A stretch of DNA of 64,000 nt from Dactylorhiza incarnata (lineage: Eukaryota; Streptophyta; Magnoliopsida; Asparagales; Orchidaceae): assembly GCA_033032865.1 (NCBI GenBank), contig JAWHQI010000121.1:6634001-6698000 (forward strand), read 5' to 3'. Positions 24,018 to 35,257 of this stretch are shown here, in pieces; position 1 is the first letter of the stretch, and every line of letters begins with the position of its first letter. Position numbers and translations under genes: made by a program. The notes beneath the pieces were generated by a model. It made no database searches, was not told the DNA's origin, and saw only the letters and a list, made by a program, of their open reading frames with translations.

Positions 24018-25123
24018 TGTTGGATCGGTAGGCGCCCTTAGAGGGGGGGGGGGGGGGGTGAATAAGGGTTTTCAAAAACTTTAGATTTTATTTAGAAAAC
24101 CGTTGAATTGACGAAATCTTAAAATGATTAACACAATAAGAAGTTATGTAAAACAAAAAGGAGAGACATGCTTTATTAATAACTGAGTTTTACAAGGCTT
24201 GATCTCTATGACTCTAGAGACCGGATGCGAAGAATAATAAAAGCTCTTTTCATTTTCTATCCCGACTCGCTTCCCCACGAACCGGTGGCCCTAGCCTTAT
24301 CCTCCCCGGATTTGGCCTCAAGCCGCTCTAGCCAATCCTTCCCCGGATGTGGCCTCGAGCACCCCATAAACCTACCCTAGATCTAGTCGCCAACACAAGG
24401 CGAATTCCAGCCCTAAGTCTACCCCAAGACCTAGTCGCCAACACGAGGAGATTTCACTAAGCGTTTACAAAGGAAAGATAAATAAAATAATAAAAACTCC
24501 CTTAAGATGAACTTCTGAAGTCGGAGACGAAGATCCGCTGTAGAATCAGCATTTGTCGAAGCGGACTTCGTTGGAATTCGGCGTGAGGAAATTTTCCTTC
24601 AGAAATTGGCAGAGCTTCGCTAGGACTTCAAAATTCGGCCAAAGAACTGCCTCTGGAACTCTTAGCACTCTCTCTCTGAGGTGTATACGATAGGTGTGTG
24701 AAAATGAGAGGAGAGGGGGTCCTTTTATAGCCAAAGAGCTACCGTCGGCTCTAGCGCTACCGCCGGCGCTAGCCCGGATTAGGAAACGTTTTGTGCGGCA
24801 GAATCTCCCATCCGCGACAACATTCTGCTTTATGCCTTATGTGCGTCCCGCTACCGCCAGCGCTATCCGCTACCACCAGGCGCTAGCTTCCTTCTTTAAT
24901 TGCTCCCGGAATGGCGCTACTCATCGCTAGTGCCCGACGTTATCGCTACCGCCGGCGCTAGTGGGCATGTTTGAATTCCAGCCTCAAATTTGGGGGCAGT
25001 CATCATGTGTACTCCTTGAGTCATGTGGACCTAGTAAACCTGCACACTTGAACACACAAGATCAAATACACATAGGATTTGTTATTCTCAAACCTAGGAG
25101 ATGCGGAAGACCATGTTCCAACA
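24018..25123 (-). repeat. Element E 3' LTR
   Basis: On the minus strand begins TGTTGGAACATGG and ends CCAACA. Contains a run of about 16 G (C on the element strand) near its U5 end (24041-24058) and several GCCGGCGCTAGC motifs (24740-24961). Confidence 0.9.
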
Positions 25124-26176
25124 AACTCCCCCTTTTGATAATAACAAATCAATTAATGATAAATCAGAGCATTAATATATAAGCATGATGAAATCCTACT
25201 TGTGTGTGTGTGAGAGTGATGACTTAGGGTAATTATCGATTCTAGCATTTTAGAATTGCTCCCCCTAAATACATGCTCCCCCTATGTGAATGCACCCCTA
25301 AACAGTATGCTATCAACTTAATTAGTCATGTGAGTTTTGTATTTTGATAGCGGATTATATTTATCATGTTAGTTCTCCCCCTTTTGTTATTAGCAAAAGT
25401 GGGTTAGGAGGCACCACAGAACAGTTTGATAATAAGGTATAGCATGATCGAGCTTCTTAGTGAGAAGGAAATGATAAGGCTGTTTAGAATACTATTTAAA
25501 TAGATGAGAGTTTTAAGTTTATTTCCAAGTTAGTTTGTCCCTGTTATATAGGAGTTGTAAAAATATCAGAGTTTTAGCAAGAATATTTATGTTTATAGTA
25601 ACCAATATAAGGTTTACCAAGCAAGTCGAACATTTGTTGAAAAGAAAGGAATTTTAAAACACAAGACTTTGAAGTAAACATTAAAGCGCAAGGTAAAACC
25701 GTTATATGGTTATGATGTGGAAGACTTGTAGAAATACACAAAACATCGTATTGTAATCAATTATGATCCATAAAAAAGAGATATATGAGTTAAGTTTAAA
25801 AAAAGAAGATATTTTTGTAAATCATTTTGCAATTAAAGTTGTCAATAAAGTAACCAAGCATGAGATAATGTCATCAAAAAGAAAATACTACAATGTTATT
25901 TCAATTCACAATTTCAAAACAAACCAAACATTGTAGAAATCATGCTAGGTTATCTAGTGCATTTCATAAATAAAGAGTAGCATAGAATTAGCATTAGGAT
26001 CCAATACTCATGAGAAGAAGCGTTATGGAAAATAATGATGTGCACATAAGTGTATTTTTGAGTAGAGTATATAAGTGTTTTAATCAAAAAATACAAGTAA
26101 TATGTAAAGTAGAAGCACAACAAAACACAAATAATTTTACTTCCACACACTTTAATGCACAAAAAATGTACAACTA

Positions 26177-26237
26177 CCAAGGTGCTTTGCACACACAATG
26201 CTCATTAAGACTTATCAGGGTGCAAAGTAGTGCTTGG
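26177..26237 (-). other. Element E stem-loop 2
   Basis: 61 bases. Outer arms CCAAG/CTTGG and inner arms TTTGCA/TGCAAA. Loop centre TGATAAGTCTTAATGAGC on the element strand. Same as 54765-54825 of element F. Confidence 0.6.
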
Positions 26238-26355
26238 GGGATCACAGATTTTATTTTTAATGTTTGAGACTTGTGATCCGGTGTACATTAAGAGTAAGTG
26301 GTTTTTCTTATTTTGAAAAAGGATATGGTTTGCACAAGACACTTTACTATTCTTT

Positions 26356-26416
26356 CCAAGGTGCTAAACCTCGCAAGGCTTATTAAGACTTATCAGGAGG
26401 TTCAAGTAGTGCTTGG
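26356..26416 (-). other. Element E stem-loop 1
   Basis: 61 bases. Outer arms CCAAG/CTTGG and inner arms AACCTC/GAGGTT. Loop similar to stem-loop 2. Same as 54590-54650 of element F. Confidence 0.6.
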
Positions 26417-27035
26417 TGGAGTTATCTTTGCCATTTATTTTATGATTGTGTTTTGTACAAAGTTCTCCGAATACACTTGTTTTGCAAACCAATAGAATTT
26501 ATGAAAAAAACACAACCACTTTTCTTATCTTTTAAAAGTGCAAATAAAGGAGTGTAGGTAAGACACTTGTGCAATTTTAATTCGTTGTACTAATACAAAA
26601 CATACATAAGCATTCTTAGAATAAACCATATGTAGACAATCACTACACCATATCATGCATATGGTAGCGCTCAAAAACCGCTACTGTATATGAAAAAACC
26701 GCTATTGTATGGCTACGGTAGTGGTTGCGCGTGTGTTGCATCTGCCGCCGTGGTCGTAGGGTATGGTAGCGATTACACAATGTTTTGTGGCGTCCTTGAA
26801 ACCACTATCATAGGTACATCAATTGTAGCATTTATGGTTTTCAATGGTAGCGATTATTGAGCACAAAATGCATTTTAATAAATTCATTTATTTTCTATTA
26901 AATTGAATAAAAATAAACATATGAGACAATAATAGAGATAATATCTATTTTGTAAAAGAATTCAATTTTTTTTTATTAATAGTAAAAAGAAGGTGGGAGA
27001 TAGCCCAAACCCTTCAATACAATCAATCAATATAT

Positions 27036-27069
<34 letters not shown>

Positions 27070-27099
27070 CACTTAATTATCTTTATTAAACTCAATACA

Positions 27100-27210
27100 T
27101 GAAAAAACATATATAGATCTCTTTCTTCTTCACGGGCTCATCCTTCTTGCCTTCTTCCTTCTTCGAAGTCTCCTTTGGTGCCTCATTCTCTCATACCTAA
27201 AACAAATTAA
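27100..27210 (-). pseudogene. Lys/Glu-rich exon-like fragment in the CACTA element
   Basis: Minus strand reads ENEAPKETSKKEEGKKDEP followed by VKKKE. A highly charged low-complexity tail of the kind seen in many plant proteins. Parent gene not identifiable. Confidence 0.3.
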
Positions 27211-27621
27211 AGGACGTATAAATTAGAAGCAAGAAACCTAAAACAAAATAAAAGACGTATTTTCAAAAGAGAAGTATGAGAACACTAGACACATGACTAT
27301 ATGATAATACCTGTAGGTGGAGCACAAAATACCTCTAACCAGAGAAACAGCGTTGCAGAGGGCCGAAATGGTGGAGATGAATTTGCACTTCTAATTTCGC
27401 ACCTAAGGAATGGAAACGATAAAACAATTTTCTCAACAAAACATGCTTTCATTTTTTTTAATTAAAACTAAAAATGCATGTATTGGTCTACCCCTCCCCT
27501 GTTTAACATGCCTAGTGGATAAACTCTCATGGATGTTTGTATTGCATTTGAATCTTTATCGTCCATTATTTCATAGGAGAAGCTATAATCAGACATTATA
27601 AGTGAAAAATATATTTCCATA

Positions 27622-27747
27622 CAGTAATACGCCCAAAATGTATATTTAAAAATTATATTGTGAGAAGAAGATTTTGAGAAATATGTGCATAAACGCAGCC
27701 CTAATCCCTGGCAGTAATACGCCCAAAATGTATATTTAAAAATTATC
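27622..27747. repeat. Direct repeat of 35 bp inside the CACTA element
   Basis: CAGTAATACGCCCAAAATGT and what follows occurs at 27622 and again at 27712, 90 bases apart. It flanks a short unique piece. Probably a local duplication. Confidence 0.6.
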
Positions 27748-28261
27748 ATCACTGTGTTTATCACTACAGTTGCACAACGGCTCTGCTGAAACCCAACCAA
27801 GCAATGCAATTTGCATCCATTTAGGTCATTTGAACTCACAATAGCATTGAAAAGTTAATGTAAATGATCCAAAGTGCATTTTTCCTGAGCTAAAAAGAAT
27901 CTTATAACAATATTAAACTTTTTTTTAACTCTTGATTGAGTGGCTGCAGCAAACCATGATTGGTAGGTGTGATGATTTCTTCCATGACCTGAAAAGCTCA
28001 TGATGTTGTAAAGGTTTCTAATGCTCTGTTCCTCTAGTTGCACAACGGCCTCTATTTCAAACAGGTGCATTATTAATGTATAGTATCGTTTTGTTAATAA
28101 ATTGATGATATTTTCAGCCTACCCTGTGATATGATGTGCTCCAGAGTGGATATCCTGTATAACATTTCTAGAATCTATGTCCATTATCATTCTAAATTAT
28201 TATTCCTACAGTTCATGGAGTAGTAACAATAACCTGTACCTGTTACTGGAAGAGCGCTACA

Positions 28262-28437
28262 CCAAGGCCTGTGTGGAACGCGGTCTCCCAAATTCTCATG
28301 GCAGTAGGGTACTCAGTCATGGCCGCGGCCCTCCCGGGATCCCTTTACATCGGCTCCATCGTCGTCATCATATGCTATGGCATACGCATCGCCGTCACCG
28401 TCCCGACCGCATCGGAGCTGTTTGGGCTCAAGTACCA
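28262..28437 (+). pseudogene. Captured exon of a nodulin-like MFS transporter
   Basis: Reads VWNAVSQILMAVGYSVMAA, then LPGSLYIGSIVVIICYGIR, then TVPTASELFGLKY. This matches the conserved transmembrane region of plant nodulin-like/NFD4-type major facilitator proteins (WN..SQ, LPG.LYIGS, PTASELFGLKY). The exon is GC-rich and well conserved. It ends in a stop two codons later. Only one exon is present, so no transport function is possible. Confidence 0.8.
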
Positions 28438-29554
28438 ATAAAATGCATCGAAATTGAATGCAAAGTGGAACACGATAGGGTCAAGCACAGATAATGGAAG
28501 GAGTGAAGGATCAAATCATCCCATTGAACCCATCATTCCAAATCCTTCCACCAAGAATATCTAGGATTGAAAAATTTAGCTCCTGCAGTATAGTTGAATA
28601 CAGGAAAAGAAAGAAACATAATTATTGGTCGCACGGACGGGGTACTTCAGCCTCCTTCTTTCAGACTATCCTCCACATGACACGATAGACGTCCATAGGC
28701 GGCACCGATTAGGCGAATAAGACTTCTCAGGAAGAATCATTCCTCCTGCTGTCAGATCCTATAATAGGCGATCAATACATAATATAAAATTGATCAGACA
28801 TTTAATCAAATAGTTGGCATGCTAGTGCCAAGTATGGGGAAGAATTTTGAAGATGCTTTGAAGAGAATAATATAGTCAATATGTTTACCACTCACGCAAC
28901 TTCAGGAACCATTTTTTTAAATAGAATTGATGGCAAAGTTGTTAGGCATAGCTGCACAAAAGTTACGCTGAATTTTGTGAGCCAGAAGATGATGATCCGA
29001 AGAAACGATCTGAAGAAGGGCGAACCTTTCCCCAATGCACAATCTGCGACCACCAAAAGCAGTGAGTGGTGTAGATAGATCAGAAGCTGTGATGCCCTAG
29101 AAGAGTGGGCATGAAGGTTGGTCGGACCTGATCCGTGGATGTGGCATAACAACCGCTGGGGATCGAGATGAGGAAGACGATAGTGTCGGAGGAGGAGAGG
29201 AGAACGAAGCCTGATGCCAATCTCAGGGTCGCGGTCTAGAGGAAGAAGCTCGGCGATTGCGTGAATGTCCGAATAGGTTTTCATTGTCGATAAATCCCTA
29301 TTCAAATTAAAGTGGGATCGATGGCTGGAGTGTTTTTGGGGAAGAATGATCAAAAGGCGCTGTAAACCAACATTTTGACGGAGTGGTACTTTTTGGACGG
29401 CTATGATTTAAATAATGGGATATAGATATGATATGTTATAGTAACATTTATTTATTTACAGTTGTGGTTATAAATGCTACCATAATTATCTTTTGGTAGC
29501 GTTTACTTAACCGCTACAAATTAAGCGATACCATATGCATGATATGGTGTAGTG

Positions 29555-30214
29555 AATGCCAAAAAGTGAGTGAATAAAGATCATTATCAAACATAAAACA
29601 TTTACTCATACTTAGAGGCATGCTAATGATCCTACACAACTTTTTAAAGATATAATTGGTGCACATAGTAATAGGTATATCAAAGCATGATAAAGACAAT
29701 GTTCAAAGTAATTTGAAAAAATAAATTGCAATATTATAGAAATTTTAAATAATAGATTAAATCATGCTTGATTGTCACAGAAAAATCCATACAGTTTTTT
29801 TTTGATAGTTTGAAAGTTTTATATTTTTGTATTTGATTTTTTTTTTAAAATAGACTTTAAGCAAATGAAAAAGAAAAAGCAAAACATATTTTTTGTAATT
29901 TGGATTTTCTATTTTTGTATTTGTTTTTTCAAAAATAAAAGAAAACCAGAGGTGCAACACTAAGTAGTACATATAGATTAACATAATTTTAAGAATTTTA
30001 CAAAATTTTAAAAATACAGAAATTTAAATATGGACGCTAGCGCCAGCGGTAGCGCTAGCGCGGGAGACAGTGAGCGAATTTTTAGGTTTTTGAAAATTTT
30101 GATTGGTGATCTTGATTAGGTGTCCCATTGGTAGTTTCATGCTGAAATTGCAGAATTTTAGGAGATGTTTTTGATGGTTAAAAGTAAAAAAAAATTGCAA
30201 TTTTGAATTTGTTT
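29555..30214 (-). other. Element E 3' non-coding region (second part)
   Basis: Matches 53.76-54.35 kb of element F in reverse, including the region that reads GGGACACCTAATCAAGATCA on the element strand. No gene. Confidence 0.65.
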
Positions 30215-30255
30215 TAATTTGAAGGATCTAGGACACCTAATACAAGTCAAAAAAT
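30215..30255 (-). pseudogene. Remnant of the last codons of pol in element E
   Basis: On the minus strand LGVLDPSN and stop correspond to LGVLDLSN and stop at the end of RNase H in element F (53720-53749). This is all that remains of pol in E. Confidence 0.65.
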
Positions 30256-30419
30256 ACGAAATCTTGCCTCACCAACTAGTACATATAGTAGAGAATAAAT
30301 TTAGGTATTTAATGGTATTTTGTTTTATTTAAAAATCAGAAGGGGCCGATACCGCCGGCGCTAACGCTAGCGTTGGCGCTATCGAGGCTTTTGTTAAATC
30401 TGATCTATTCTTTCAGATC

Positions 30420-31060
30420 CGCCATTTCCACCATTTCCTCCCAAAAAACCTCCAAGAAGACTCGTTCCAATCGCCCAGATCTGAGGTAATTTCTCATCTT
30501 TTCTTATGATTTTTGTTTCTAAGCTTGATTGTGATGTTAGAGATGAAGAAATTTGAAGTTTTCAGGTAGATTTAGAAACTAGATCTACACCGTTAGATTT
30601 TCTCCAAGATTTGTGGTTTTGATGAGGTTTTTGGTTTCGAATATGTGGATTTCTTGGTTTTAAGTTTAGGATATGAACGTATTTTAATATTTTTAAGGAG
30701 ATTCTTACAAAAATTTTCATGAAAGCATTTCTTAGATTTCTTGGATCTAGTATTTTAGAAAATATTGAAAATATTTAGAATATTATGCTTGATTTTGATT
30801 TTTAGATGTAACTTGATTTTGATTTTTAGAGTATTATGTGAAATATTTTTTACTAGATGAAAATTTTGATTTCTTAACTTGAGTTTTTTTATGTTAATTT
30901 CTTAGATCTCGCAAGATAGAAAAAATATTTAATTTTAAGAAGTTGATTTCTTAGATCTAGCAATTTTGAAAGTATTTAATGTTAAGGAAAAAAAAATTTT
31001 AGATTTAGATGAAAAAAATATTTCATTTTTTTGTTTTAATAGATTTTTGTGATGTGGCAG
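30420..31060 (+). other. Leader and probable intron of the antisense gene in element E
   Basis: A pyrimidine-rich leader-like stretch ends CAGATCTGAG before GTAATTTC (30486). An AT-rich segment follows, with acceptors at 31042 (tttaatag) or 31060 (tggcag), just before the APKR start of the gene. It looks like a 5' intron of about 560 bases. Confidence 0.45.
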
Positions 31061-32131
31061 ATAGCTCCTAAGAGGAATACGGAGTTGGCAGTGGAGGCGG
31101 CTGTGGTGGGAGTGCCATACGTCGTGGAGTTCGACTTGCCGCGACACCACCACATCATGGAGCTATTTGTTGCCGCAGAGGTGCTGAGTTTGTTCACTCC
31201 GGACGGATTTTCTTCCGAGTTGGTACGTGATTTTTACATGCACTTGGAAGATCCATCTAAGACAAAGCTGGATGGAGGAGTCCAATCACAAGTGCAGGGG
31301 CAGATGGTTACTATTACTCATGAACAGTTGAGGATCGTGTTCAGATTGACTTAACATTCACATCGATTGGAAATTGTTGAGAAGTTCTGGGCAGACAGAG
31401 ACTGGACTCAGGTGAACATGGTGCTGCATAATAAGGAATGCAGGAGTCTGATCTCTACCGTTTCGACTCTCACAGTGGAGGCCTTGGTCGTGCAAAATGT
31501 GTTGCGACATACGATCCTACTGAAGTTGGGTGATACTGCCAAGGTCACAGCGCAACTGAGTTATGTTACTTATTTTACTTTAGAGAAGGAGAGGTTTGAT
31601 GTGGCGGATTTGTTATTCTCCTTGATCCGTTATTCCTACAAGTTGCGGCACCCATCCAGTCAGAGATTCAATAACCTGCCTCTGGGTGGCATCATTCAGC
31701 GAGTTATTCAGGCTTTGTATCCTACTATTGGCATAGGTTTCTATTTGATTGACTGTTATCCTCCTATCTACAGTACATCGTATTTGCGGGCATCCTTCGT
31801 CTCGGATGAGCCATCAACATCAACTCAACCACCACTTTGGCGAGGAGCGTCATCTCAAGGGGCTCGAGATGCTCAATATGGATCTTTTTGAGAAGAGATG
31901 GGCGAGCGGATGACACGGGTGGAGGAGGATGTTTCTGTCATTAGGAAGGATGTCTCAGGGATAAAGAAAATGATGAAGTTTATGATGAAAGCTTTAAAGT
32001 TAAACCCATCTACACCAGAGCGGAGGGAGTGGGAGAGCCCAGTTTTGGATCCGCCCCGCCATTCGATCCGGAGGACACGGAGGAGACGCTCCCCGAGTCC
32101 TAGTGTGGAGGACATAGATGCGGAGGAGTAG
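31052..32131 (+). pseudogene. Antisense PTP-like gene of element E
   Basis: One frame of 360 codons with two in-frame stops (TAA 31352, TGA 31889). N-terminal part IAPKRNTE aligns with MAPKKEGY at 23327. Next come LVRDFYMHLE and VTITHEQLRIVFRLT, then VEKFWADRDW, the PTP-like pattern of strands and helices. The C-terminus is a short coiled coil (MGERMTRVEEDVSVIRKD) and an Arg/Ser-rich tail. The codon aligned to the original start is ATA, although an ATG lies three codons upstream. It is opposite to gag of its own element and sits where pol should be. Function unknown. Confidence 0.65.
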
Positions 32132-32622
32132 TGTGAGAGGAACAATTTTTAGTTATGTAATAATTCAGGAATTTGAACCTATGTCTTGGATGTTGTTGTT
32201 CTTTGAATTATATTTGATTTTGTTATCTTTTGGATGTTTGATTAGAATGTTTCATTTATAATTTAATGTTATGAAGTGGTGATATTTTTAAAAAAAATTT
32301 ATGTGGTATACTTTTTGAAATCCCGTGATAAAATATTTTACTACCACATAGAATTTTTTTGAAATTAATTGTTGATAAATATATATGTATACTGAATATG
32401 CGAATAATAAGTAGGTCATCTTAATAAGATTTTGAATTTTGATTAATTTTATAGGCTCATTAAAATTTTTGATCATGTTTCCTATATAAGATGGCCATAA
32501 CATGATAATTTCAAAGAAATAAGAAAAGAAAGAAATTGAAAGACATTAAAGCACATCATGAAGTAGAGAAAAGTTGTATATTTTCCTTTTGAAAATATTC
32601 TACTTCATGCATTTGGTGGTAC
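32132..32622. other. Spacer between convergent antisense gene and gag
   Basis: AT-rich, no gene. The antisense gene (plus) and gag (minus) converge here, so it should hold the 3' end of the antisense transcript. No clear terminator seen. Confidence 0.5.
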
Positions 32623-34103
32623 CTAGTGAATGAGAGATTTAGGTATCCAAAGAGGACCGGGAGTGACGGTTCCTTTGGGTACCCAAATACATCGTGTTTT
32701 CTTTTGGGGAGATGGGAATGAATGGGCCCTTTTTAGTGGTGTTTGTGTTTCATCTTTGGTTTTGGGCCTCCATTCAAACTGTGGTTTAATATTATTATTA
32801 TGAGTCAAATTTCCATTGTGATAATTTTTATCTTTAGGATTATAATTGTAGCGATTATAAAAAGCATTTTTCATAGAAAATTTGTGAAATTTTATGTTGG
32901 GAGAAGTTTGATGATAATAATAATTGTACTTTGGAATTTCATTTTTAATTTGTTGATGTCTTTTATTTCCATTGTTTGATTTATTAATATTTTGAGAATT
33001 TATATTCAACTTGCTTTTGGATATATCTTGATATTGTGAATGAGTGTTTTGAGCATTTTTCTTTATGATTTCCTTGAGCAAGTTGATTTTAGCATTTAAT
33101 TCATCATTCTTAGTTTGTAAATTGTGTCTGGCTTTATTGTAAGCGATTGTGCTATTTTTAAGAATGGTAGCAATTGATTCAATAAGTTTTTCATATTCAT
33201 CCCTATATTCATCAAATGTTTGGTCCATCTCTTTAATTTCAATTTTGTAGTTTTTACATTTAGCCAATCATTCTTCGAAGATGAATTTTCTAAACATAAT
33301 TTTTCATTTTGTTATTTTACAAAAATAAGCTCATTTTCAAGTTTCTTGTGTTTTTCTTTTAATTCATTATATTCTTCACAAGATGTAATGTTTTCGACTA
33401 AGGAGCCATGGGTAGAACTAGATAGATTAACATTTGATTCTTTATTAATTTTTGCTTTTAAATTTTTATTTTTTAAGCGCAAGAGTTTATTAGCAATTTT
33501 TAATTTCTTTATTTTGCGCTTTGTATTCTGTAGCAATTGTAATGAAGAGATAGAAGTACAAGCGATGAAGTTTGATTTCCTTACATTGCTTTTGGATGAG
33601 GGAGGATTTGAACATAATGTTCCTTTGTCTTCTTCTTGGCACTCCTCTTCCAAAAGTAAGATTTCTTCTTCTCTTTCCTTTGATGTGTGCTCTATTGATT
33701 CGTCATGAGGAGGGCATTCTTGAAGATTTGTGCACGCTTGCACATTCTATGGTTCTTGCGATTGTTCCATACCTGTAGATGGAGAATCATACATTTCTTC
33801 AAGAAATTGCCATACTTTATATGCACTTGAAAAATAATATATTAATTTGAAAATTTCATTAGATAGACCGCAAAATAAATAATGATTAGCTTTTGCATTT
33901 AATTGAAGTTCTTTTTTATTTGATTCATTCGCAGGTCTTGCTATTGCTAAATTCCAAACTTCGATGTCTAAAGTTTTAATAAATTTTTCAATTAAGATTT
34001 TCCACCTTTTATAATTTGTCCCTTCAAATAAAGGTGGTGCAAGTGATTTTTCCTCTTCACAAAAATTTCCCCCACTAGTTGAAGCGAGATCATGAGACGC
34101 CAT
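32623..34103 (-). pseudogene. Element E gag, internally deleted
   Basis: Starts MASHDLAS, like MASHDLAF of element F. The first about 118 residues are the N-terminal half of the UBN2-type capsid (PPLFEGTNYKRWK, IEVWNLA). The second half of the capsid and the zinc knuckle are missing. A coiled-coil region follows, with a nonsense TAG (33747-33749), a TAA and frameshift near 33310-33267, and the characteristic end RCIWVPKGTV to WIPKSLIH. It ends with TAG, as does gag of F. Without the knuckle it is unlikely to package RNA alone. Confidence 0.75.
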
Positions 34104-34137
34104 TATTCCCGGTTGTTAAGCTGATTGGAATAAAACC

Positions 34138-34149
34138 GCTCTGATACCA
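34138..34149 (-). other. Primer-binding site of element E
   Basis: Minus strand TGGTATCAGAGC, a perfect initiator tRNA-Met site, two bases after the 5' LTR end CCAACA. Confidence 0.85.
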
Positions 34150-34151
34150 CT

Positions 34152-35252
34152 TGTTGGATCGATAGGCGCCCTTAGAGGGGGGGGGGGGTGAATAAGGATT
34201 TTCAAAAACTTTAGATTTTATTTAGAAAAACGTTGAATTGACGTAATCTTAAAATGATTAACACAATAAGAAGTTATGTAAAAGAAAAGGAGAGACATGC
34301 TTTATTAATAACTGAGTTTTACATGACTTGATCTCTATGACGCTAGAGACCGGAGGCGAAGAATAATAAAAGCTCTTTTCATTTTCTATCCCGACACGCT
34401 TCCCCACGAACCGGTGGCCCTAGCCTTATCCTCCACGGATTTGGCCTCAAGACGCTCTAGCCAATCCTTCCCCGGATGTGGCCTCGAGCACCCCCTAGAC
34501 CTACCCTAGATCTAGTCGCCAACACAAGACGAATTCCAGCCCTAAGTCTACCCCAAGACCTAGTCGCCAACACGAGGCGATTTCACTAAGCGTTTACAAA
34601 GGAAGGAGAAATAAAATAATAAAAACTCCCTTAAGATGAACTTCTGAAGTCGAAGACGAAGATCTGCTGTAGAATCAGCGTTTGTCGAAGCGGACTTCGT
34701 TGGAATTCGGTGTGATGGAATTTTCCTTCAGAAGTTGGCAGAGCTTCGCTAGGACTTCAAAATTCGGCCAAAGAACTGCCTCTGGAACTCTTAGCACTCT
34801 CTCTCTGAGGTGTATACGATAGGTGTGTGAAAACGAGAGGAGAGGGGGTCCTTTTATAGCCAAAGCGCTATCGTTGGCGCTAACGCTACCGCCGGCGCTA
34901 GCCCGGATTAGGAAATGTTTTGCGCGACAGAATCTCCCATCCGCGGCAACATACTGCTCTATGCCTTATGTGCGTCCCGCTACCGCCGACGCTATCCGCT
35001 ACCGCCAGGCGCTAGCTTCCTTCTTTAATTGCTCCCGGAATGGCGCTACTCATCGCTAGCGCCCGGCGCTATCGCTATCGCCGGCGCTAGTGGGCATGTT
35101 TGAATTTCGGCCTCAAATTTGGGGGCAGTCATCATGTGTACTCCTTGAGTCATGTGGACCTATTAAACCTGCACACTTGAACACACAAGATCAAATACAC
35201 ATAGGATTTGTTATTCTCAAACCTAGGAGATGCGGAAGACCATGTTCCAACA
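34152..35252 (-). repeat. Element E 5' LTR
   Basis: Pair of 24018-25123. Differs by scattered substitutions and a shorter G run. Contains a minus-strand TATA-like GGCTATAAAAGG (34852-34863) and GCCGGCGCTAGC motifs. Confidence 0.9.
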
Positions 35253-35257
35253 TTAAC

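Larger units (their letters stand above)
25124..26640 (-). other. Element E 3' non-coding region (first part)
   Basis: Homologous in reverse orientation to 54.3-55.83 kb of element F. No gene. Contains two stem-loops, 26177-26237 and 26356-26416. Interrupted at 26641 by a CACTA element. Confidence 0.7.
26641..29554. mobile_element. CACTA transposon carrying gene fragments (non-autonomous)
   Basis: 26-bp perfect terminal inverted repeats starting CACTACACCATATCATGC, flanked by the 3-bp TSD AAT (26638-26640, 29555-29557), as in the CACTA superfamily. Subterminal GGTAGCG/CGCTACC motifs are at both ends. 2,914 bp with no transposase. It carries an MFS transporter exon and other exon-like pieces, so it is of the gene-capturing kind. 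It sits in the 3' non-coding region of element E. Confidence 0.9.
24018..35252 (-). mobile_element. Copia element E, non-autonomous SIRE-like, minus strand
   Basis: LTRs at 24018-25123 and 34152-35252, TSD TTAAC on both sides (24013-24017, 35253-35257), primer site at 34138-34149 and polypurine tract (AAAAGGGGGAGTT on the minus strand) at 25124-25137. On the minus strand the order is LTR, primer site, partial gag, [antisense PTP-like gene], last codons of pol, non-coding region with stem-loops and a CACTA insertion, LTR. The LTRs are the same family as those of element F at 47.7-56.9 kb, which has pol. E therefore looks mobilised in trans. Confidence 0.9.
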
